Below the pieces are notes generated by a model. The model worked only from the letters and a program-made list of their open reading frames with translations, was not told where the DNA came from and ran no database searches. The position numbers were made by a program, and so were the translations under genes. From Aporrectodea caliginosa (Eukaryota; Annelida; Clitellata; Crassiclitellata; Lumbricidae), in NCBI GenBank assembly GCA_020284085.1, contig JACEVL010000081.1, positions 334,501 to 398,500 on the forward strand: 64,000 bases of DNA, read 5' to 3'. Of the stretch, positions 49,153-57,218 are shown one piece after another (the first letter of the stretch is position 1; each line of letters starts with the position of its first letter).

Positions 49153-49500
49153 ATGTTGTTAAACATTAGTGAAGAAGTGCGATATGCTCAGGATCTCTGG
49201 AGAAAAAGTAGTTGAGCATAAGAATAACAATGATTTTGTTCATTCAGATTGGAAGATGTTTCAACAGCCATCGTTGGCACGTGCCAGATACATCCTAGGA
49301 TGCACAGAGATGTTTTTCATTCAATGCAATTTGACATTCTATCTCCAAAGCAAGTGCTTATGCATAACTTTCAAAGTGGCAGTTCTGCTGAATTCTACAT
49401 CAAACCCACAAATTCGTGCATTGGCGACGTCGATGATATGAAATTTTGGGGTAATACTCTGGCCTTCATAGAAGGCATTCAAGTTTTACCAGATGATTTC
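49153..49500 (+). pseudogene. Mab-21/cGLR-like pseudogene, N-terminal part only
   Basis: ATG at 49153 opens MLLNISEEVRYAQDLWRK, a plausible Mab-21-type N-terminus. The frame breaks at a stop near 49,213 and resumes at 49,249 as EDVSTAIVGT and MQFDI, then GSSAEFYIKPTNSCIGDVDD, matching the GSS...DxD region of genes 1 and 2. Similarity ends at about 49,500 (LPDDF). Frameshift and truncation show it is dead. Confidence 0.8.
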
Positions 49501-49599
49501 CCCCTCTTTTTGGTTAACCTTCTTAGCTTTGGACTTCCTCTTCCTCTCTATCTGATCAAAATGTCGACTTACCATTCTACATTTCGTGACTCTTAAATT

Positions 49600-51584
49600 A
49601 TCGCCAATAATAGGTTACACCAACCGTTTTCTAAGTTCCGGGGACCAGGAGTAGGCCTACTTATTGAAAATAGAAGGCGATTTGAAAATCTATCGCGCTG
49701 CATTGAGTGGGCGATCGATGCCCCGTGGACCTCGGGACCTTTTGTGCACACTGTACATCGTATTTTAGCTGCATATTATATGGTTGTCCATTAACGGTTA
49801 GACTATGCGCAACACGTATTAACCGTCGATAAATCTCCTCTGCTTGTCGATGCAATCTTGTATCGATCCTAGCTGAACTTAGTGATGTAAATTAGATAAA
49901 TAAAATAATGGTCTGGCTCCAGGTTCCTCCTGAAATCTACTCATCGACTGCGATCGATTTACCGATCGACCAGACCTTTGCTAGGCCTACTGGTAAACGC
50001 GCCTCTGCGTGCCAGACATAATAATTATGAACTTCATGAGTCTTACATGACACTGACGAAGGCCAGGCGGCCACGATATCAGAGGTTTTGAAATATCTGT
50101 CACAATCTTGAGTTTGCGTATAGAAGACTCAAAACTTACGAAAGGGTGAAGGTTAAATGATCCGACAGCATTAACTGTTGTTCACAGATTATATGTCTGA
50201 CTATAATTACATACATCTGTTTATATCACATGACTTTCTAGTTTGTCATTAAGCTCCGCCACAGCGAGACCCAGGAAATGCCTCGGCAGCCGACGGGCAT
50301 TATAATTAGAGCGTAATTTCCAACTGCCAGTGAAAATAAGCTTTTAGGTCTAATCATTCTTAAACTGGTGGGGATTTCCAAGGGGTTTAGACAGAAGTCA
50401 TGTGACATGTAATTTGCAACCAACACTAGAGTGTTTGACATTCGACCTAGTCTATCATTAAGTTAAGCTGTAGCCTAAAGTCTCACTGTCTGTGGACTAT
50501 ACAAACGGCCACCAGTTAACGAGTACAGTGTAGTTTCTAATATTTCTATTAGTATACTTTAGCGCGGTAATAATCGTGTATAGGCGTATACAGTCTTTTA
50601 AACATCGAATCGTTGGATGAAGGAACTACCTGATCGTTGCCCTTTATCTGATTCCTGCTGAACTCGTTTCTGATTGCCAACGGGGAATTGACCTTTGACT
50701 TATGGACCGAAGCCAAATCCAATCCAGTGGCGATTCAGTTCCTAATACAGAATAGCATTGGCCAAGGGAAAAGTTCCATCAATAACCGAGCCAGAGCTAC
50801 ATTAGGCTATTATAGACTACAAGTACGAAGCTATTCACTTTTCTCAGAACCATTTCTCGCTTCATATTGCTCAGAATGGACGACTCTGTTAACGGGTCTT
50901 ACTGCAAACCCACCAGTGACAGGTATTCACTTTTGAAAACACGTTATTATCTTGATACTTTGTAGTTCTATCGATGGCCAATGGGTTTCTGGACCCTGCA
51001 AAACATCGATAAGTTAGCTTTCACAATGCCAGTAAGAAGCGAGTTACAACAGTCAGGACTTAGCCGTACAAAGGTATTTGTCCAACAAAACAAGGCACAA
51101 AAGAGAAATGTCTTGACTGATATTTCGGATGTCCAGATTATGATAGTAAGCTAACCAATTATGTTATAATCAGTCAAGATGTTCCCTAAAGGATAGGTTT
51201 AAATTCTCTGGTAAACCTACTATCAAAAGAGTTTTCGTCTCCTGATTGCCACCCATCATCTGTTGAATACTACTTCAACTTTAGGAGACATTCAGGCATT
51301 TTTCTAATTTCTTGGCAGACAGTGGAAATTGTAATTCACCATCTCAAAAGCTGTTTTGATGAGCCTGGTGCCATCATCTTCGAAATAAGCAATTGGTCGA
51401 TTGCAGAGGAATCCTAATCATCATGTATCTCTATCTACCGACGCCGACACAATGTCAAACAATCGACCAATCTCAAGACTGACATTTGATAATGTAGACT
51501 TGTCAGTGGGATGTTTCAGATTCTCCTCGGATATCCTTCGTGGCTTCGACTGAACTAACCCTAAAACTTGCCTTGCATCAAGAT
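49600..51584. other. No gene recognised
   Basis: Short frames only. CAGTAAGAAGCGAGTTACAA at about 51,029 matches the minus-strand complement region of the 48 kb LINE (about 48,478), so at least one small LINE scrap is present. Confidence 0.4.
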
Positions 51585-51585
51585 T

Positions 51586-51708
51586 CTGCTTAGTAGGTAG
51601 GCTGACCAACACAAACCATCTAGGGCTAGCTGCCTAGAAAGGAGTTCTGCTTAGTAGGTAGGCTGACCAACACAAAACCATCTAGGGCTAGCTGCCTAGA
51701 AAGGAGTT
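51586..51708. repeat. ~61-bp tandem duplication
   Basis: TTCTGCTTAGTAGGTAGGCT...GCCTAGAAAGGAGTT occurs twice in direct succession with one base difference in length, just before the LTR element. Confidence 0.95.
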
Positions 51709-51733
51709 TTATGGCTCCGCAATTGTTTGTATC

Positions 51734-51738
51734 TACAG
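51734..51738. repeat. 5-bp target site duplication of the LTR element (left)
   Basis: TACAG immediately before the left LTR. The same TACAG follows the right LTR at 56624-56628. Confidence 0.95.
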
Positions 51739-52332
51739 TGTACTGAAAAAGATGTTTCTTCTACTATCGTTTCAGTTATGGTGGTAGCGGTACTACGTGG
51801 CTGAGCGCAGGCTATATCTCTTCGAGAGCGCGTCGGTCTTTAACTAAATCGCTGAGACTGATTAACAGAATAAGAGCACGATGGTTTTCGTTTTCTGGTT
51901 ATTATTTATCACCTCATATATCAAAAAGCTGCATACTTGAAACAACTTATGAAAAGAGCGGCATCGTCCGTTATATATAAAACTGCCTGTTTTTAAACGA
52001 CTTATAAGAAAGCGGCATCGTCCGTTACTCTCTCTTTCCGATCCGCCGAGCCCGTCCTCTCCCTTCGGCTCCCCTGCTGCGAATCTCCCTTCAAGAGTCC
52101 CTTCAGTTTTCTATCCACCACCGCCTGTCAATCAACTCCTTCGCCCCCCATCGCACCCTGCGATTCGTTCCCTCTTGCCTTGCTCTCTTCTCTGCCTTCT
52201 CTCCCCTCCTTCCTTTGACAGGCGTGGCCTCCGCCTCCGCTCCCTTAGGTCTGTTAGCTGTCAATCATTTCTTAATGGCAACTTTATAAAATAAATCTAT
52301 ACTATACTAATATTGATTGTTCTTTCTCTACA
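51739..52332 (-). repeat. 3' LTR (element orientation), 594 bp
   Basis: Begins TGTACTGAAAAAG and ends TTCTTTCTCTACA. Differs from the other LTR at two positions only (AAAAAGCTGC/AAAAAACTGC and TTATGAAAAG/TTATAAAAAG). Confidence 0.97.
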
Positions 52333-52787
52333 TGTCCCCACTCTTTAAGCTGCTGGTATACAGGTCGTGCATCAGAAAGCATAGATGGCTTTTAGGTGCG
52401 TTCATCCTAACAGTTCGTTATTACACTAAGTCTATTACATGAGCACAGGCGACGGAGCATAGCGAGCTGTGTAATGTCTTTTATTTAGTTATTTCTCGCC
52501 ATCGTTGCTGCTGCGTCACCAGGCTGGATAACACTTCGAACTATGTAAGTCAGTTATCTAAAACATAAAAAAAAAACAACACAAGTACCCCTGGTCGTTG
52601 CTGTATGATCAGCGTCTACTCTTTCATCGGTGAACCCGACGACAAACCAAGTAACTCGAATCTATTTAAACACTCGTGAACAATGTGAAAATATATGCTA
52701 AGTAAAGAAAACACTATTTAGACCATCCATAATGACCACCTTAATCCTAATTGGTCATATAGGCTCGAGATAATCCATCAGTAAACA

Positions 52788-55211
52788 TCAAAAAGCTCGG
52801 GACAAACCTTCTGCCATGGCATGTGTGCCTCCCAGTATAGAATTAATTCCCAATTTCGATTTAACATCGTTCTGCTGGGTTGCCGAAGCCCATCTTCTCT
52901 TCCTCCACGACTCCTCTTCTTTCCTATTCTCGTTCCAAACCATATCACTGTCTCTTGCTATAGTCATGTTCCAATGAGCTCCTTTGGCTGGCCTCCGCCA
53001 GTCTAAAGCATCTCCTCTATGCCTCAGCTTAATCTTTGGTCCCTTCGGCTCTTGTGGCTTACGATATCTTTTCGCATCTGGTTTGCCATAGTCCTTGGTC
53101 TTGTTTGCTTCTGCACCTCTGAAACCCGTCCAAGTATAGTCGTGCGCCAATTCAAAAGCCCTCTTCCTAGGTGCTACTTTTAACGGTAATTGATTCTGCA
53201 CATTTGCTCCGACTTCGGCTCTTGGCAACTGACCTAGCCTACAGGAGCGACCGTTGTCTGCTATATGCTTGTCGTCTCCTTTCATTCCTCGTGTTCCTAG
53301 GTCGGACAGCGTAGACATGTTCCGCTGTGCCTTCTTCAAAGCTCCAGACACTTCATTAATTATTTCGTTTCCGACGTTATCGGCTTCTTCAACAGAATCG
53401 GGTTGGATTCCATTAGTTCCAGATGTGACCGGCGCATCATCACCCGCGATCTGTGGTGTCGAGTTATTTTGCAGGCGGTCATATACTTCTCTCTGTTCCA
53501 CGTCGGTAGACTGCCCCGTCGGGTCATTAATGTCGTTAAGGTCATTTACGTCTTCCGGTCCCAGTATCGCCTCGTCTTTTGAACTCGAGCTGTCATTAAT
53601 TAGCGTCAATTTCTGGCATTCGTTTCGCCTTCCGTCTTGGGTCTCTGGGCTTCCTCCTTTCTGGCATAGGCCATTCAGTGCGTTGTCGGTCGGGTTTGTG
53701 GCCCCCTTGCGCTGTCGAACATTGCTGCTGTACTCTGGTCTGGTAGCCGTGAACGCCTGTGAAATGTCGTTAGGTCTTGCGTCTTGTCGTGTCCCTACCG
53801 GATCTTTCAGACCAGGGTTGTTTACGAAGACGTCATGGCCGACCAGCATCCCCACCCTTAATCCTGGAATGATCCCAGCTTCTACTGTTACCTTACGGTC
53901 TGTACCGAATTTAGGAGACCAGATTTCGATTTCACATGTTGATAAGCATTTCACTTGCCCAAAAGCACATTGGATCGTTAAAGGCTTTCCTCTGGCAGAA
54001 GACTTGCCCTTTGCTACTTCAGAACTAATAAGGGTAACCTGTGAACCCGTATCCCGGATCGCTTCCACATGCACTCCATCAACGTATACTGGCAATAAAA
54101 AACGCTTCTGGTATTCAATAACTTTGCCACTATTTGTCTGTGGCCTTACAAAATTCACCTGTGCGTGGAATCTGCCATTGTTGTGAGTGTAAGACTGGGC
54201 CCCATAGTCCGTCCTAGCACCTTGACCTGGCTGTCCATACCTTGTTTGCATGTGCCTTGTGCTGGCACTGTTATGGGTTTCATTCCATGTGGGTCCTTTA
54301 TCATAGCTGCTGGGCGCCCTATTTTCCCATTGGCTATCTCTCGTGTCAGCACTGTGTGAGTTAAATTTTTGCGCAGGCCTGTGGTCTCGTTGGGCTTGCA
54401 TTCTCCCTTCTATAGCACATTCAAACTGCAAGTCTGCGTAGTTAGCCAGCTCCACTGAGGTCTTGGGTTTACGTGCCTCAACGAAATACCTTGTTTCAGG
54501 TGCTAAAGACTCACGTAATCTCTCGAGAATAATATCGTCCTTTAGGCTTATGAAATCATTCACTCCCTTGCATTCCAAGTAGTAATCAAAAGTGTCTTTC
54601 AAGTTCTCTAGTAACTGTGCATATGTCTGCCTTCCAGATCTATGCATCGTTTTAAACCGTTCTAAATAATGTTTCGCATTCATACGACAAGCATGCATCA
54701 GGGCTGTTTTTGTCTGTCTGTAATCTGTACAGGTTTCCATTGGCAACCTGTTAAAATGCAAACGCATTTGTGAGTTTAGTAGGGATGGCAGAATTCTGGC
54801 CCATTTGCTTTCGTCAATGCCTTGAAGGCAAGCAACCTTTTCGAAAGAAAGAAAGAATGCTGCTGGATCCTCTCCCTCGGTCATGTTAGGCAGTTTAGTG
54901 TAAGTAGAAGGGGTAGATAGTTCAGTCGCAGCAACAGAAGCACTAGACTGTAACAGGCCTAGTTGTGCCTTTGTCTGTAGCAACTCCATCTCTACCTGCA
55001 TCCGCTCCTTTTCTGCTTGGATCAGTTTAAGTTTCATCTGGTCTCCCCCTACTTCCTCCTCTGTCTCAGCTTCCTCCTCTTCTTCTTCGGGTCCATTTTT
55101 TTCGTATTCTTCTAACGTGGCAATCATCGCCTTCCGAGTTAGCCCATGGTGATTTATATTTCTTTTCTCGCATTCTTCCTCCAACTGTCCTTTCTTCATC
55201 TTTCCAAACAT
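52788..55211 (-). CDS. Gag-protease polyprotein of a Ty3/gypsy-like element
   Basis: 807 codons from an ATG at 55211. Residues 1-40 look SAP-like (KKGQLEEECEKRNINHHGLT). A charged coiled-coil stretch follows at about 60-95. A gag core at about 105-270 (FFLSFEKVA, WARILPSLL, YLERFKTMHRS, LKDDIILERLRESLAPETR) is of the SCAN-like capsid type. An aspartic protease with D-T-G-S at 387-390 lies within YVDGVHVEAIRDTGSQVTLI. No CCHC zinc knuckle was found. The last ~340 residues are hydrophilic with no polymerase motifs; the end (RHRGDALDWRRPAKGAHWN) may be a remnant of the end of pol fused by an internal deletion (inference). The intact frame and near-identical LTRs suggest recent activity in trans. 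Confidence 0.85.
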   Translation of the reverse strand: MFGKMKKGQLEEECEKRNINHHGLTRKAMIATLEEYEKNGPEEEEEEAETEEEVGGDQMKLKLIQAEKERMQVEMELLQTKAQLGLLQSSASVAATELSTPSTYTKLPNMTEGEDPAAFFLSFEKVACLQGIDESKWARILPSLLNSQMRLHFNRLPMETCTDYRQTKTALMHACRMNAKHYLERFKTMHRSGRQTYAQLLENLKDTFDYYLECKGVNDFISLKDDIILERLRESLAPETRYFVEARKPKTSVELANYADLQFECAIEGRMQAQRDHRPAQKFNSHSADTRDSQWENRAPSSYDKGPTWNETHNSASTRHMQTRYGQPGQGARTDYGAQSYTHNNGRFHAQVNFVRPQTNSGKVIEYQKRFLLPVYVDGVHVEAIRDTGSQVTLISSEVAKGKSSARGKPLTIQCAFGQVKCLSTCEIEIWSPKFGTDRKVTVEAGIIPGLRVGMLVGHDVFVNNPGLKDPVGTRQDARPNDISQAFTATRPEYSSNVRQRKGATNPTDNALNGLCQKGGSPETQDGRRNECQKLTLINDSSSSKDEAILGPEDVNDLNDINDPTGQSTDVEQREVYDRLQNNSTPQIAGDDAPVTSGTNGIQPDSVEEADNVGNEIINEVSGALKKAQRNMSTLSDLGTRGMKGDDKHIADNGRSCRLGQLPRAEVGANVQNQLPLKVAPRKRAFELAHDYTWTGFRGAEANKTKDYGKPDAKRYRKPQEPKGPKIKLRHRGDALDWRRPAKGAHWNMTIARDSDMVWNENRKEEESWRKRRWASATQQNDVKSKLGINSILGGTHAMAEGLSRAF

Positions 55212-56029
55212 TATGAAGTGTACGCTGTGTGCACTGAAATCACCTGCACTTATAAGCAGCCAACAGGGCTTACAATAAAACGATCACTCTGCCAACAGGG
55301 CAAACTGTAGTTATAAACTACTTTCACTTTATCTTTAAACAACAACTTTCCTTTAACTCTACTTCATTTGCATCCGCACAGTTTACACGTTTTAAACAGC
55401 TTCCCACTCTACATTCGTCAAACACAATTAAAAACGCTCACGATAACAGTCTCAGCCAACCTAACACAGCATTACATGGCTTCATTCACACAACTGGTGT
55501 TATAAGGCTCACCCGGTTTATTCTTCAGCTTTCTCTGGACGTGTAGCCCCGAAGGTTGCTCGCGTCCTCTGAGAATTCCGGAAGCTCGGCGCCGTATTCG
55601 CTGATCCTTCGTCGTTCGTCGTCCTTCTTCTCCAGGGATGGTCGCCAACGTGGTCCTGCTGACGTCGTCACGTCCAAGTTCCGCGTGGATCCCGAGTTTC
55701 GCCGCTGTAGCTGTTCTCCTCCTCTCGCTTCCCGTCCTTCCGTTCCTCCTCGATATATTTTTTTTTTTAGATACGTGTCGCCCAACAGGTTGCGTCGTTT
55801 CTGTTGAGATGCGTGTGTAGGAGAAAGTCTCTGTTCTATTGTTTAGTAGAGAGAAACAGCGTCGTACTTCTGTCTCGTCTCAAACTAAAATCCAGTCCCT
55901 TCCTCCTCGGTGAATTGTTTCGTCTTCTCCGCAGAATCGCCGTCAAAGTCTCTGTTCGATTTATTTGTTCGTATAGACAGGCAGCGTCGTACTTCTGCCC
56001 GATCTCTCGACAAATCCCTGCTGTCACAA
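55212..56029 (-). promoter_or_regulatory. 5' leader of the LTR element
   Basis: 818 bp between the 5' LTR and the gag ATG. A ~65-bp segment (AAAGTCTCTGTTC..., AGCGTCGTACTTCTG) occurs twice at 55,826-55,895 and 55,945-56,010. The leader probably holds primer binding and packaging signals. Confidence 0.5.
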
Positions 56030-56623
56030 TGTACTGAAAAAGATGTTTCTTCTACTATCGTTTCAGTTATGGTGGTAGCGGTACTACGTGGCTGAGCGCA
56101 GGCTATATCTCTTCGAGAGCGCGTCGGTCTTTAACTAAATCGCTGAGACTGATTAACAGAATAAGAGCACGATGGTTTTCGTTTTCTGGTTATTATTTAT
56201 CACCTCATATATCAAAAAACTGCATACTTGAAACAACTTATAAAAAGAGCGGCATCGTCCGTTATATATAAAACTGCCTGTTTTTAAACGACTTATAAGA
56301 AAGCGGCATCGTCCGTTACTCTCTCTTTCCGATCCGCCGAGCCCGTCCTCTCCCTTCGGCTCCCCTGCTGCGAATCTCCCTTCAAGAGTCCCTTCAGTTT
56401 TCTATCCACCACCGCCTGTCAATCAACTCCTTCGCCCCCCATCGCACCCTGCGATTCGTTCCCTCTTGCCTTGCTCTCTTCTCTGCCTTCTCTCCCCTCC
56501 TTCCTTTGACAGGCGTGGCCTCCGCCTCCGCTCCCTTAGGTCTGTTAGCTGTCAATCATTTCTTAATGGCAACTTTATAAAATAAATCTATACTATACTA
56601 ATATTGATTGTTCTTTCTCTACA
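56030..56623 (-). repeat. 5' LTR (element orientation), 594 bp
   Basis: About 99.7 % identical to 51739-52332. TACAG follows at 56624-56628. TTTATAAAG on the minus strand near 56,575 is a possible TATA-like box. Confidence 0.97.
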
Positions 56624-56818
56624 TACAGTATGCCACCTGCATTTTTTCTACTTGCATCTTTATAAGCTGTTCATCTTAATTTTTTCCAAATTCATCAATG
56701 TCAGGTACAAGTGTATACGAGACGAAACTTAATAATTCTTTTCAATTGAATTTGCACAAAGGCATAATTTATATCGATTGTGAACTGGTAAAGTAAAGTG
56801 GTATTTTTCAAATTCAGA

Positions 56819-56909
56819 ATGGATGGTGTTTCTGCATTCATTATTGGAACCAGCCGGCTACATCCCAAGTCGTATAGTGATGCGCTTTATTCTATGCAAT
56901 TTCACATTA
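56819..56909 (+). pseudogene. Displaced 5' coding end of gene 2
   Basis: ATG at 56819 reads MDGVSAFIIGTSRLHPKSY, SDALYSMQFHI, clearly homologous to DAVSAFIVGTCRLRPKLT in gene 1. The next homologous codon (MSQNQ) comes after the SINE and in another frame, so these 30 codons are cut off from the rest unless the SINE is spliced out. Confidence 0.85.
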
Positions 56910-57215
56910 TTGTGGGGCGCGGTGGTGTAGAGGTATGTTCGGTGCCTTGCAGCCGGAGGGTTGCGGGTTCGAATCCACCTCAAGGGGTATATTTGGTGCC
57001 TTGCAGCCGGAGGGTTGCGGGTTCGAATCCACCTCAAGCCGCCGCGTAGGGACCCTGGGCAAGTCCTTCACTCGCAATTGCTCATGCGCTTCGGCGTGAA
57101 ACTCCGATTCAGTGTCCGTGCTGTAGTCGGGAGCGCCTCTGAGTAGAAATCTTGAAGGGGCGCTATATAAATATCTGAAATGAAAAAAAAATGAATGAAA
57201 TGAATGAATGAATGA
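56910..57215 (+). mobile_element. tRNA-derived SINE inserted in gene 2, 306 bp
   Basis: The head GGGGCGCGGTGGTGTAGAGG (box A) and GGGTTCGAATCC (box B) are followed by a tail CTCTGAGTAGAAATCTTGAA, GGGGCGCTATATAAAT and (GAAT)n, shared with the LINE at 43.7-44.1 kb. A 45-bp part carrying box B is duplicated (56941-56985 and 56995-57039). The 4-bp ATTA lies at both junctions (56906-56909 and 57216-57219). Confidence 0.9.
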
Positions 57216-57218
57216 ATT

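Larger units (their letters stand above)
51739..56623 (-). mobile_element. Young 4.9 kb LTR element encoding gag and protease only
   Basis: Two 594-bp LTRs, a perfect TACAG 5-bp duplication and one minus-strand gene. In element orientation the 5' LTR is at 56030-56623. Next to it is a tentative primer site (TTGTGACAGCAGGGATTT, resembling a Leu-tRNA end imperfectly). A purine run AAAGAGTGGGGACA abuts the 3' LTR at 52333. No reverse transcriptase, RNase H or integrase coding is present, so it must borrow enzymes. Confidence 0.93.

Noticed and set aside
53254..54186. A 310-codon plus-strand gene
   Set aside because: It is the antisense shadow of the gag-protease gene and has no recognisable motif.
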